A stretch of 22,844 nucleotides of DNA, from the NCBI GenBank assembly GCA_003451585.1, contig DMEU01000004.1:1-22844 (forward strand), read 5' to 3'. The translations under genes and the position numbers were made by a program. This document shows, piece by piece, positions 6,628 through 14,763 of the stretch. How positions within the stretch are numbered: the stretch's first letter is position 1; each line of letters opens with the position of its first letter. The notes below the pieces were generated by a model. The model saw only the letters and a program-made list of their open reading frames with translations, ran no database searches and was not told where the DNA came from. The stretch comes from Candidatus Omnitrophota bacterium (lineage in GTDB: Bacteria > Omnitrophota > Gorgyraeia > Velamenicoccales > Velamenicoccaceae).

Positions 6628-8331
6628 ATGCTAAAGCTCGGCGAACTGTTAATTAAAAAAGGCGTTATAAACCAGGGGCAGCTGGATGTTGCCCTGCGGG
6701 AACACAGCCGTACAGGGGAACTTTTAGGTAGAGCGCTGGTCCGGCTGGGCTTTATAACCGAAGAACAGCTCTTGATGATGCTGGCCGAACAGTTGTCCAT
6801 CCAGTTCATCCCAAGCCTAAAAAATAAGGCCATATCGGAAGATGTTATCAAGGCCGTCCCAGCGAGGTTCGTCTGGCACTATAAATTCATGCCTATTTCC
6901 CTTAAAGGGAATATCCTTACCATCGCCATATCCAATCCATTGGATGTATGGCCTACGGAAGATATAAAATTTCACCTTGGTTTTGAGGTCGAAGTCGTCC
7001 TGGCGGTGGAGAGCGAGATAATGGAGGCGGTAAAGACTTATTACGGGATGGGCGCGGCCATAGTGGAAGGCATACTAGATAAAAAAGAAGAAGGTACCGC
7101 AAGACACGGGGATGAAGGCGTCACGGTCTTAGAATCTCCGGAAAAGATGGCTCAGGACGCCTCGGTGATCAAGCTCGTCAATCAGCTTCTGGCAGAGGCT
7201 ATCCAGTCGCGCGCTACCGATATACATATAGAGCCGTATCGTGACCGTGTAAAGGTGCGTTACCGTATCGACGGCATACTTTATGATGTGCCGGTGCCTG
7301 ATACCATAAAACAGCTGCACGCGGCCATAGTTTCGCGCATAAAGATAATATCTAATATGGATATCGTCGAGCGCCGCCTGCCGCAGGATGGGCGCGCCAA
7401 GGTCCGGCTGGGTGAGATAGATGTGGACCTGCGCATCTCTGTTATTCCTACACTCTACGGCGAGAACCTAGTTATACGCATACTCCCTACGCAGATGATA
7501 TTCAGCACAGGAGACCTGGGCCTTTCACCGAGCGACCTGTCAATGGTTGATGAGCTGCTGGAAAAGCCCCACGGCATTATATTTTTGACAGGCCCGACCG
7601 GTTCCGGCAAGACTACTACCTTGTATTCCTTTCTGTCAAAACTAAACAGGCCCGATGTAAAGATCATAACCATAGAGGACCCGGTAGAGTATGATCTTAC
7701 CGGTATAACACAGGTCCAGGTGAATCCTAAGATAGGCCTGACATTCGCAAGCGCGCTTCGCAACCTTTTGCGCCATGACCCGGATATCATGATGGTAGGT
7801 GAGGTCAGGGACTTAGAGACAGGGGAGCTTGCCATACGCACGGCGCTTACGGGCCACCTTGTCTTTTCCACACTGCACACCAATGACGCGTCATCAGGCG
7901 TGACACGGCTTGTGGATATGGGCATAGAGCCGTATCTGGTAGCATCCAGCGTGCAGGCCTTTATGGCCCAGCGTTTAGTCAGGACTATATGCAATGAATG
8001 CAAAGAGACGGTGCTCTTGAAGGATATTTATAAAGAAAAGGAAGCCCCGAAGGACGCTATGGAGATAGTTGAAAAACCAACGCATGTTTTTCGCGGCAAA
8101 GGCTGCGAGTCCTGCAAGTTCACAGGTTACAAAGGCCGTATTGCCATCTACGAGATCCTCTTGATAAACGAAGATATCCGTCAGCTTATCCTGGACAAGG
8201 CATCAGCCTCGCAGATCAAAAAGAAGGCTTTGGAGTCAGGTATGCGTAGCCTATTTCGCGAGGGTTGGCAGAAGATCAAGGAGGGCGTTACGACGCCCGA
8301 GGAAGTGATGAGAGTGACGGAACTAGGATGA
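6628..8331 (+). CDS. gspE: Type II secretion ATPase GspE with MshEN domain
   Basis: 567 aa. Residues 3-55 hold two tandem MshEN motifs (KLGELLIKKG... and LLGRALVRLG...EQ), the c-di-GMP-binding module of MshE-like ATPases. Motif I has Lys for the usual Arg (K3) and His for the closing Gln (H26); motif II ends in Q55. Then come the hexameric ATPase elements: Walker A GPTGSGKT (322-329), Asp box TIEDPVEY (348-355), Walker B DPDIMMVGEVRD (384-395), His box TGHLVFSTLHTND (408-420), and four cysteines C455/C458/C493/C496 for the zinc subdomain. It drives pseudopilus assembly at the inner membrane. PilB is an alternative name, but the GspG/K neighbours favour GspE. No Shine-Dalgarno; the start is fixed by the MshEN motif beginning at residue 3. 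Confidence 0.94.
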   Translation: MLKLGELLIKKGVINQGQLDVALREHSRTGELLGRALVRLGFITEEQLLMMLAEQLSIQFIPSLKNKAISEDVIKAVPARFVWHYKFMPISLKGNILTIAISNPLDVWPTEDIKFHLGFEVEVVLAVESEIMEAVKTYYGMGAAIVEGILDKKEEGTARHGDEGVTVLESPEKMAQDASVIKLVNQLLAEAIQSRATDIHIEPYRDRVKVRYRIDGILYDVPVPDTIKQLHAAIVSRIKIISNMDIVERRLPQDGRAKVRLGEIDVDLRISVIPTLYGENLVIRILPTQMIFSTGDLGLSPSDLSMVDELLEKPHGIIFLTGPTGSGKTTTLYSFLSKLNRPDVKIITIEDPVEYDLTGITQVQVNPKIGLTFASALRNLLRHDPDIMMVGEVRDLETGELAIRTALTGHLVFSTLHTNDASSGVTRLVDMGIEPYLVASSVQAFMAQRLVRTICNECKETVLLKDIYKEKEAPKDAMEIVEKPTHVFRGKGCESCKFTGYKGRIAIYEILLINEDIRQLILDKASASQIKKKALESGMRSLFREGWQKIKEGVTTPEEVMRVTELG

Positions 8332-8340
8332 GGAGTGTCA

Positions 8341-8385
8341 ATGGCACAAAAGTTTAAGTCAGCGTTTTGTAGCAATCAGAGGTAA
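8341..8385 (+). CDS. Possible 14-residue leader ORF between gspE and gspF
   Basis: ATG at 8341 is preceded five bases upstream by AGGAG (8331-8335), a better ribosome site than several real genes here have, and the frame (MAQKFKSAFCSNQR) stops at 8383-8385, four bases before the gspF ATG. No homology is recognisable. It may simply keep ribosomes on the message between gspE and gspF, or be chance. Confidence 0.2.
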   Translation: MAQKFKSAFCSNQR

Positions 8386-8388
8386 ACA

Positions 8389-9609
8389 ATGCCGACATAC
8401 ACATATTTGGCTAAGAAGAACCTTAATGAAAGCGTTGAAGGCATTATCGTAGCTGACAGCCAGGATAACGCCATAGACAAGCTCATCGAGATGGGCCTTT
8501 CTCCGGTCAAGGTCGAGCCGCTTGTTTCCGAAACAAGGCGCGCGGCAGGCCCGGCGCGCGCCTTGTCTTTTTCAGGCCTGTCGCGGCGCGACCTGAATGT
8601 CTTTACTAGCCAGTTGAAGAGCCTCTTGCGCGCCCGCGTGGACCTGCTTAAATCGTTAAGCATACTTTACGGCCAGGCCGACAAGGAAAGGCTCAAGAAC
8701 CTTATTATCGATCTTCATTCGCGGGTAAAGAACGGCGCAACGTTCTCAGACGCGCTTTCGCAGCACAAGGATTTTTTCCCAAGCCTCTATATCAATCTTA
8801 TCAAGACAGGCGAGGCTTCAGGCCGGCTTGATGAGGTGTTAGAGGAGCTTGATAATTTTTTGGGCAAAGAAGACGAGTTCAGGATGCACGTGCGCGCGGC
8901 CATGGCGTATCCGGTCCTTATGGTCTCTGTCGGGGTGTGCGTGATATTCGTCCTGTTCAGCTATGTCATCCCGAAGTTGAGCTCCATATTCTCCGATTTT
9001 GAGTATGAGCTTCCAATGCCCACCAGGGTGATGCTGGGTGTGAGTGATTTTTTTAAAACTTCGTGGTGGGCCATTCTTCTGGCCATCGTCGTATTTGCCG
9101 CGGTGATAGCGCAAATGTCTAAGAGCCAGGCCGGCCGCGCCAAGCTGGACTGGCTCAAGCTGCACATACCCGTAGTAGGTGACTTAAGCTTGAAGCAGTC
9201 GCTTGCGCGATTTTGCATGACCCTCTCGCTTTTGATACGCAGCGGCCTGCCTGTTTTTCAGGCCTTGCAGGTGGCGATACCCACATTGGAGAACGCGGTT
9301 TTTATCAAGGACTTGGAGATCGTGCGCAAAGAGGTCTTAGAGGGGTCAAGTTTAGCCGGCAGCATGAAGAAGGTGACTTTCTTTCCGCCTTTCCTTGTCC
9401 AGATGATGTCCGTAGGCGAAGAGGGCGGAAAACTCGAAGGCGTGTTAAATGAAGTAGCCAACATATATACGCAGGAGACAGACGCTAAATTGAAGATCGT
9501 CACGTCGCTTTTGGAGCCCGTTATCATTTTGGTGCTTGGCCTTATTTTAGGCGGCATAGTATTGGCGATGTTGCTTCCGATCTTCCAGATAAACCTCCTG
9601 ATCAAGTAG
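8389..9609 (+). CDS. gspF: Type II secretion inner-membrane platform protein GspF
   Basis: 406 aa, the usual family length. Two T2SSF repeats (about 70-195 and 273-397) each carry a helical cytoplasmic bundle with the signature LIKTGEASGRLDEVL (138-152) and MSVGEEGGKLEGVL (340-353). Three hydrophobic segments lie at ~174-194, ~225-243 and ~375-397. GspF/PilC couples the GspE motor to pseudopilin extraction from the inner membrane. The N-terminal YTYLAKK segment is typical of the family. Shine-Dalgarno AGAGG (8378-8382) supports the ATG. It lies directly after gspE, as in most such operons. Confidence 0.94.
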   Translation: MPTYTYLAKKNLNESVEGIIVADSQDNAIDKLIEMGLSPVKVEPLVSETRRAAGPARALSFSGLSRRDLNVFTSQLKSLLRARVDLLKSLSILYGQADKERLKNLIIDLHSRVKNGATFSDALSQHKDFFPSLYINLIKTGEASGRLDEVLEELDNFLGKEDEFRMHVRAAMAYPVLMVSVGVCVIFVLFSYVIPKLSSIFSDFEYELPMPTRVMLGVSDFFKTSWWAILLAIVVFAAVIAQMSKSQAGRAKLDWLKLHIPVVGDLSLKQSLARFCMTLSLLIRSGLPVFQALQVAIPTLENAVFIKDLEIVRKEVLEGSSLAGSMKKVTFFPPFLVQMMSVGEEGGKLEGVLNEVANIYTQETDAKLKIVTSLLEPVIILVLGLILGGIVLAMLLPIFQINLLIK

Positions 9610-9614
9610 ATAAA

Positions 9615-11081
9615 GTGAATGCTACCCTTGTTTTAGAGATCGGAAACCCCTGGTTGAAGATGGCCGCGTTCAGGTCGGCCATCGGCACCTACTATTTGAA
9701 GGCCTTATCAAGCGTCAACGCGTCGTCTTTTTCTGAAGATGATACTGCCCGCGCCATCCAGGATTTTCTTCATGGCTTAAGCGTCAAAAAGCCCCAGAAC
9801 ACAATAATATCTTTCCCGCGCAACTCCGTCACTTTACGCAATTTAAGGATACCGTCGGCGAACCCTAATGAGATCGACGATATGATAAAGCTGCACGTAG
9901 GCCGGCAGGTGCCTTATGCTAAGGAGGAGATAGTAAGCGGCTACAGGATAATAGGCAAAGATACGATGGGGTACTCCAAGGTGATGCTTGCGATAGTCCA
10001 CAGGGAGAGTATCCGCAAGGTCTTCCGTATATTGGAGAAAGCAGGCCTTTATACAGACCGTGTAGAGTTGAGTTCTGACGGCGCGCTCTCCTGGTTATGC
10101 AAGGCCGCAAAGCCGGCAGACCTTAAGTCCGGTGAGGCTTTCATCATCCTTGATATCGATTCAGCCTTTACTGATTTTGTGGTCTCGACCAATGAGAACA
10201 TAGTATTCAGCCGCGTTATCGCATTAGGCGCTGATGCCTTAAGCGATGAGTCCAAGTGGCAGAAATTCATAGGAGAGATGAAACAGACGATGGTGATCTC
10301 TCAAGGCGAGGAGATCCTGCAGAAACCAACCAGGGTCTTCGTATCCGGCGCGGTCGAGAAATTAAGGGCTCTGTCATCCAAAATAGAGATCGAGTTCAAT
10401 CTGCCCTCCCAGGTGGTAGACCCTCTCATCAATCTGCCGTTGGCAAAAGAAGTGGAAAAAAAACCGGCGGAGATATTCGAATCTGTTTCATTTTCAGCGC
10501 TCTTAGGCCTCGGCCTTGATACATTAAAGAAGAAGATAAATTTTGTCCTGCCGGAGGCGCAGATACGCCGCGCCCTTCGGGACCGCAGCCGTGAGATGAT
10601 ATTTTTGGCTTCAGGGATCATGTATGTCATCCTGATCGTCTGTGGTATTTATTTAGAGAAGATGAATAACCGGCAGGCCTACCTGGGCATGCTCAATAAG
10701 CGGTATGAAAAAATTGCCGGTGAGTCCGAAGGTTTGAATGAAAAGATGGAAAGAATAAAGAGGATCAAGGCCAAGCTGGACACCAGGTTTTCCGCGTTAA
10801 ACTGCCTTTACGAGATATCAAAGCTCATGCCCCCGGAGATCGTGCTATTGAACCTGAATTTTCAGAAAGATGACAAGGTCAGTATCAAAGGCCAGTCCCG
10901 CGAGATGTCGGATGTGTTCAAGTTCATAACCATCCTTGAGGGTTCGCCGCTGTTCAAGGATGTATCGACGCGTTATACGACACGCAAAAAGCTCAAAGAC
11001 AGCGATATCATCGAGTTTGAGCTTTCTTGTCCGGTTGAGAAGGCCGCCAAAGACGATCTAGAAGGAAAAGATAAAAGATGA
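9615..11081 (+). CDS. GspL-like PilM-PilN fusion protein
   Basis: 488 aa. Residues 1-~300 resemble the actin-like PilM/cytoplasmic GspL fold (LEIGNPWLKM at the start, a PYAKEEIV segment at 100-107, IILDIDSAFTDFVV at ~177-190). KINFVLPE (307-314) corresponds to the INLLP segment that begins PilN, followed by a membrane helix (~328-347), a coiled region and a periplasmic ferredoxin-like domain (~405-472, MPPEIVLLNLNFQ). Thus one chain holds PilM and PilN, the arrangement of GspL. It would recruit GspE and the M protein into the inner-membrane platform. Five bases after gspF; its stop overlaps the next ATG as in tight operons. Confidence 0.85.
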   Translation: MNATLVLEIGNPWLKMAAFRSAIGTYYLKALSSVNASSFSEDDTARAIQDFLHGLSVKKPQNTIISFPRNSVTLRNLRIPSANPNEIDDMIKLHVGRQVPYAKEEIVSGYRIIGKDTMGYSKVMLAIVHRESIRKVFRILEKAGLYTDRVELSSDGALSWLCKAAKPADLKSGEAFIILDIDSAFTDFVVSTNENIVFSRVIALGADALSDESKWQKFIGEMKQTMVISQGEEILQKPTRVFVSGAVEKLRALSSKIEIEFNLPSQVVDPLINLPLAKEVEKKPAEIFESVSFSALLGLGLDTLKKKINFVLPEAQIRRALRDRSREMIFLASGIMYVILIVCGIYLEKMNNRQAYLGMLNKRYEKIAGESEGLNEKMERIKRIKAKLDTRFSALNCLYEISKLMPPEIVLLNLNFQKDDKVSIKGQSREMSDVFKFITILEGSPLFKDVSTRYTTRKKLKDSDIIEFELSCPVEKAAKDDLEGKDKR

Positions 11082-11608
11082 ACCTTAAAAAAAATGAACT
11101 GATCTTGGCGTATGTTATAGGCGGGCTTTTCGTTGTCCTGGTCATGCCTCGCGCTATCTTCGGGCCGTTCGCCACGAAGCTGTCCGGCTTGACGCGCGAC
11201 GTAGCCCTGCAGGAAGCGCGACTCAAAAAGAACATAGGCCTTTCCGCCAGGAAAGACGATATCAACAAGGAATATGAGAAATACGCCACTTATTTTTCCC
11301 TGCAGGGTTTTTCCGAAGAAGAGGCTGTGTCCAATTTTTTAAAAGAGATAGAGAGGGCGAGCCGTTCTACGGGTATGAGCATAGTTGATATGAAGCCCCA
11401 GAGGGAAGTTAAGGCCGATAAGTTTTCCAAGCAGTACCAGATAGGCGTGAAGGCCGAAAGCACAATGTCACAACTGGTGAGGTTTCTCTATGAGCTCCAA
11501 GGCTCGAAGCTTTTATTCAGCGTAGAGAAGATGGTCCTTGTGCCCAAGAGCGAAGACTCGGCCGAGTTGGCCATTACTTTGACGATAGTTGGAGTGTCGT
11601 TTTTGTAG
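11078..11608 (+). CDS. GspM/PilO-like inner-membrane protein
   Basis: 176 aa. One N-terminal membrane helix (about 8-26), a helical linker (~35-75), then a small alpha/beta domain (~80-176) fitting the ferredoxin-like periplasmic domain of PilO/GspM. Sequence conservation in this family is weak; the call rests on topology, size and position straight after the GspL-like gene (ATGA overlap), where the partner normally lies. It would dimerise with the L protein in the periplasm and stabilise the platform. PilO is an equally fair name. Confidence 0.75.
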   Translation: MNLKKNELILAYVIGGLFVVLVMPRAIFGPFATKLSGLTRDVALQEARLKKNIGLSARKDDINKEYEKYATYFSLQGFSEEEAVSNFLKEIERASRSTGMSIVDMKPQREVKADKFSKQYQIGVKAESTMSQLVRFLYELQGSKLLFSVEKMVLVPKSEDSAELAITLTIVGVSFL

Positions 11609-11621
11609 ATTGTTGTGGTGA

Positions 11622-11652
11622 GCGGTTAGCGGCGTGCGGTTTGCGCTAACCG
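11622..11652 (+). promoter_or_regulatory. Hairpin ahead of the major pseudopilin gene
   Basis: CGGTTAGCG (11623-11631) and CGCTAACCG (11644-11652) form a perfect 9-bp stem with a 12-base loop in the 63-base gap before gspG, followed by the strongest Shine-Dalgarno of the operon, AAGGAG (11661-11666). No U-tract, so attenuation is unlikely; a 5' mRNA-stabilising or processing element for a highly expressed pilin is plausible (inference). Confidence 0.5.
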
Positions 11653-11671
11653 ATAACCGAAAGGAGATGAT

Positions 11672-12067
11672 ATGAATAAGAAAGGTTTCACACTGATCGA
11701 AATTATGCTCGTAGTCATCATTCTGGGCATTTTGGCCGCCATGGTCGTGCCAAGGCTTACAGGCCGTTCGGATGAGGCCAGGCGGTCGGTAGCCAAGACA
11801 GACATCGAGTCTAATCTTGCGCTTGCGATAGACCTATACGAGGTCGATACGGGCTCATACCCGGACTCTCTTGAAGACCTGTCGCGGGCGCCTTCGGGTG
11901 CGTCCAGCTGGAAAGGGCCGTATCTAAAAAAGAAACCTTTGGACCCATGGGGAAGGCAGTATGCCTATAATTATCCGGGACAGCATAATGAAGACAGCTA
12001 TGACTTGTCTTCCATGGGCAAGGACGGCGCCGAGGGCGGAAACGACGATGTCACGAATTGGGAGTAG
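11672..12067 (+). CDS. gspG: Major pseudopilin GspG
   Basis: 131 aa. Type III signal MNKKG^FTLIE: Gly5 at -1, Phe6 at +1 and Glu10 at +5, then a long hydrophobic helix (IMLVVIILGILAAMVV). The C-terminal part carries the GspG hallmarks: GPYLKKKPLDPWGRQYAY, followed by the calcium-binding loop region DLSSMGKDGAEGG and the end TNW. GspG polymerises into the periplasmic pseudopilus and its Ca2+ site stabilises the fold. This is the strongest marker that the locus is type II secretion and not a type IV pilus. Shine-Dalgarno AAGGAG, six bases from the ATG, implies high expression. Confidence 0.97.
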   Translation: MNKKGFTLIEIMLVVIILGILAAMVVPRLTGRSDEARRSVAKTDIESNLALAIDLYEVDTGSYPDSLEDLSRAPSGASSWKGPYLKKKPLDPWGRQYAYNYPGQHNEDSYDLSSMGKDGAEGGNDDVTNWE

Positions 12068-12467
12068 GGAGGGATTCACTCTAGTCGAGCTTATGGCGGC
12101 GGTAGCCGTCATTGCCGTAGGTATGGTCTTTGTCCTGGGCGCTTTTAACCAGTGCCTGAGTTCCATGACTACGGCGGAAAAGACCGTGACAGCCTGCGGC
12201 CTTCTGAATGACAGGATATACCAGATCGATTTCGCCTATATACAAAGTAACGGCAGTCAGGAGGGCAGCTGGTCCGGCGGTTTCCAGGAAGAACAGCACA
12301 AAGGATTTAACTGGACGCAAGTTGTGCAGCCGGTTTCGCAGGACTTCGGGAATGAGACTATTTTCGTACAGGTTGCCCTTAATGAAGAGAAGGTCTCTAT
12401 AGCCTGGAAGCAAGGGAGCGTCGTAAAAGACGTTTCTGTGACTAGGTATGTGAGGAAGAAAAAGTAG
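12048..12467 (+). CDS. gspI: Minor pseudopilin, GspI-like
   Basis: 139 aa from the ATG at 12048, which overlaps the end of gspG by 20 bases and places the pre-pilin leader MSRIGSREG^F at a normal length (Gly9, Glu14 at +5). Longer in-frame starts up to 11961 lie inside gspG and would give an implausible leader. After the hydrophobic helix comes an LLNDRIYQIDF segment resembling the GspI region that follows the helix, then a short beta-rich domain. Gene order G-I-J-K, where GspH would be missing, supports GspI; GspH is the main alternative. Confidence 0.75.
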   Translation: MSRIGSREGFTLVELMAAVAVIAVGMVFVLGAFNQCLSSMTTAEKTVTACGLLNDRIYQIDFAYIQSNGSQEGSWSGGFQEEQHKGFNWTQVVQPVSQDFGNETIFVQVALNEEKVSIAWKQGSVVKDVSVTRYVRKKK

Positions 12468-12495
12468 GCTAGTTGCTAGTGGCTAGTGGCTAGTT
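12468..12495. repeat. Four tandem 7-bp GCTAGTK units
   Basis: Units GCTAGTT, GCTAGTG, GCTAGTG, GCTAGTT occupy 12468-12495 without gaps, directly after the gspI TAG stop and 22 bases before the gspJ ATG. The array repeats the normally rare CTAG tetramer. It lies in the only intergenic gap within the pseudopilin gene run from gspG to gspK. Confidence 0.85.
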
Positions 12496-12517
12496 GATAG
12501 CATTGCCAGCAACCAAG

Positions 12518-13084
12518 ATGAAGTTTTTATTAAAAAAATCAGCATTTACTCTCGTAGAGACACTTGTCGTCGTGGCGCTTTTTGCCGTGATAGGTGTATC
12601 TCTTATGTCGTCTTTTTCCATGGGTATGAGAGTATGGAAGAGGTCGGCGGATGTAAACATCATGTATAGGAAGGCTGTCATCAATCTGGAGCGCCTTGGC
12701 CAGGAACTCAGGGCAGGCGTGAATTATCCGTATATAGGATTTTTCGGAAGTAAAGATCATATTGAATTTGCCGCCCTGTTGAGAGACAAGATCACCAATG
12801 TCTCTTACGCGTATGCGCCTCATGATAAGGCGGTATCGCGTCATGCCGTGACCATGCAGGCGGTATTAGAGCTCGAGGAGCCGACGCCCGCACGCAAGGT
12901 CGTAACTGGCGTAGACAACATGTCTTTTTCATATGGTTATTTTGACGTGAATTCCAGCCAGTATCTTTTTCTGGATGACTGGAATTATACGAAAAACGGC
13001 ATACCGCTGGCTGTCAAGGCGGCTTTAACTCTGGAAGGCGGAGAAACTTTTGAAAAGACAGTTTTTATCCCAATCTCGCAATAA
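12518..13084 (+). CDS. gspJ: Minor pseudopilin, GspJ-like
   Basis: 188 aa from ATG 12518; an in-frame TTG at 12494 lies within the 7-bp repeat array and is unlikely. The leader MKFLLKKSA^F has Ala at -1 in place of the almost invariant Gly, with Glu14 at +5 intact, then a hydrophobic helix. The ~190-aa length and the MRVWKR and NLERLGQELRAG segments after the helix are typical of GspJ. It would join the I-J-K tip complex of the pseudopilus. No clear Shine-Dalgarno is seen, suggesting low translation, which suits a tip protein. Its last 35 bases overlap gspK. Confidence 0.8.
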   Translation: MKFLLKKSAFTLVETLVVVALFAVIGVSLMSSFSMGMRVWKRSADVNIMYRKAVINLERLGQELRAGVNYPYIGFFGSKDHIEFAALLRDKITNVSYAYAPHDKAVSRHAVTMQAVLELEEPTPARKVVTGVDNMSFSYGYFDVNSSQYLFLDDWNYTKNGIPLAVKAALTLEGGETFEKTVFIPISQ

Positions 13085-13922
13085 AGAGGGGGCCATACTG
13101 TTTATGGCGGTTGGCGCTATCGCTATCCTGTCGATCTTGGCTATAGGCACTACCTCCAGTGTCTTACAGGAATTGCGATTGGCAAAGTTCGTCAGGGATG
13201 CCAGCATCCCTGTTTTTGAGGCAGGGTCTGTTATAGAGGCCTTAAAGGCCATCCTCTCCGCGGACGGAACGCCGTATTCCGTTACCCTCTATGAGCTGCG
13301 GCCGCGGGCAATAGTTTTAGGCGGGGACGTGGCAGAAACCAGCTTTATCGACGAGCAAAGCAAGGCCAATATAAATACTTCTAGCTCGGAAACCTTAAGC
13401 CGTATCCCGGGGCTTTCCGGGAACCCTGAGCTTATTGACGCTGTAGTCGGGGCGACTTTTTATTTTAAGGAAGAGCTTCTTTTGCTCAAAGGTGTAACCA
13501 GGGATATTTATGATGAGATATCTCCTTTCGTGACCGCGTACGGCACAGGCGCGCTAAATATAAACACCGCACCGGCCCAAACCATGGCCGCCTTAGGCAT
13601 GGAGGATGACCTTGTCAGCAAGGTCGTAGAATACAGGGCAGGCCACGACGGTCTTGATGCTACTGAGGACGACATGGAGTTCTCTTTTCCGGCGGAGATC
13701 GTCCCTTTGCTCGAACAGCAAGGCCTTACCGCGTATCAGAGGGCACTCTTGGAGGAGTTGGTCTCCTTGGGGAAGCTGGGTACGAATTCGGATTATATAA
13801 CTTTTAAGATAAGCATAAAAAAGAACCAGGCGGGCGGGTCGGTGCCCCTAAAGGCGAACCGCTCTTTCAACATCACAGTTAATAAGCCTACGGGTATGGT
13901 TGTCCAATGGCAGGAAGTGTGA
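13050..13922 (+). CDS. gspK: Tip pseudopilin GspK
   Basis: 290 aa with a TTG start at 13050 preceded by GGAG (13040-13043). No other in-frame start preserves the leader (next Met is residue 19). The leader is basic and ends NKEG^AILFM: +5 is Met, so the conserved Glu is absent, the known signature of GspK. The large globular part has helix-hairpin-helix-like repeats: ANINTSSSETLSRIPG (~106-121) and LNINTAPAQTMAALG (~168-182). GspK caps the pseudopilus with I and J. Overlap with gspJ indicates coupled translation, fitting equal tip stoichiometry. Confidence 0.88.
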   Translation: MKRQFLSQSRNKEGAILFMAVGAIAILSILAIGTTSSVLQELRLAKFVRDASIPVFEAGSVIEALKAILSADGTPYSVTLYELRPRAIVLGGDVAETSFIDEQSKANINTSSSETLSRIPGLSGNPELIDAVVGATFYFKEELLLLKGVTRDIYDEISPFVTAYGTGALNINTAPAQTMAALGMEDDLVSKVVEYRAGHDGLDATEDDMEFSFPAEIVPLLEQQGLTAYQRALLEELVSLGKLGTNSDYITFKISIKKNQAGGSVPLKANRSFNITVNKPTGMVVQWQEV

Positions 13923-13936
13923 GATAATAACATACT

Positions 13937-14758
13937 ATGAGTTATTTTCAGATATTAGGATTGGAAAAAGAGCCGTTTTCGACGAGCCCTGACCCTGAGT
14001 TTTTCTACCAATCGCAGGAACACCAGGCAGCGTTGACCAGGCTCTTGATAGAGATACGCCTGCGCCGGGGGTTATCCGTCATACTGGGAGATATAGGCAC
14101 AGGCAAGACCACATTGTCGCGCAAATTATTCCAGATGTTGAAAAGCCGCGAAGATACGATCTTTTCCATGATCCTCGACCCCACGTATGAGACCGAAGAG
14201 GTGTTTTTGGAGTCGTTGCTGCGCACGTTCGGTGTCGCGCTGGAGAATTCCAGGCCGTCCGTTTTAGACATGAAGGAGGCCATTAAAAAATATCTTTTTC
14301 AGAAAGGTGTCCAGGAGAATAAGACCGTCATACTCCTTGTCGATGAGGCGCAGAAATTAAACCAGGCATCGCTTGAGGTGTTGCGTGTACTCTTGAACTA
14401 TGAGACCAACGAATTTAAGCTCATTCAATTGGTCCTGTTGGCACAGCTGGAGCTCTTGCCGAAGATCCGCGAGATGAAGAACCTCATGGACAGGATCAGC
14501 ATGAAGTATATAATCAACCCATTAGATGACGCCGAGACCAAGGAGATGATCGAATTCCGTATCCGGCAGGCCGGTTACCAGTCCGCCTTGCCGCTTTTTA
14601 AGGACGAGGCAATCATGGAGATATACCAGCAGACCCAAGGGTATCCGCGCCGCATAGCGATGCTGGCGCACAAGTCTTTAAAGGCGCTTGTGATGGAGAA
14701 CAAGATAGTCGTGGATCGCGATGTTGTGAGAAAGATAGTACAAGAAGATATAGTTTAA
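13937..14758 (+). CDS. GspA/ExeA-like AAA+ ATPase
   Basis: 273 aa. Opens with MSYFQILGLEKEPFSTSPDPEF, the standard start of ExeA/GspA-type ATPases. Walker A GDIGTGKT (51-58), Walker B VILLVDEAQ (131-139), then an arginine-rich lid ending in the TQGYPRRIAMLAHKSL helix (~234-249). Family members use ATP with a partner to place the secretin in the peptidoglycan; classic ExeA (~550 aa) adds a membrane helix and a peptidoglycan-binding domain that are missing here, so this is a cytoplasmic short form. Position between the pseudopilins and the C/D genes supports a role in machine assembly. Start 14 bases after gspK, with only a weak ribosome site. Confidence 0.85.
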   Translation: MSYFQILGLEKEPFSTSPDPEFFYQSQEHQAALTRLLIEIRLRRGLSVILGDIGTGKTTLSRKLFQMLKSREDTIFSMILDPTYETEEVFLESLLRTFGVALENSRPSVLDMKEAIKKYLFQKGVQENKTVILLVDEAQKLNQASLEVLRVLLNYETNEFKLIQLVLLAQLELLPKIREMKNLMDRISMKYIINPLDDAETKEMIEFRIRQAGYQSALPLFKDEAIMEIYQQTQGYPRRIAMLAHKSLKALVMENKIVVDRDVVRKIVQEDIV

Positions 14759-14763
14759 ACCGT

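Noticed and set aside
12468..12495. CRISPR-like array
   Set aside because: Seven-base units without spacers; no cas genes in the window.
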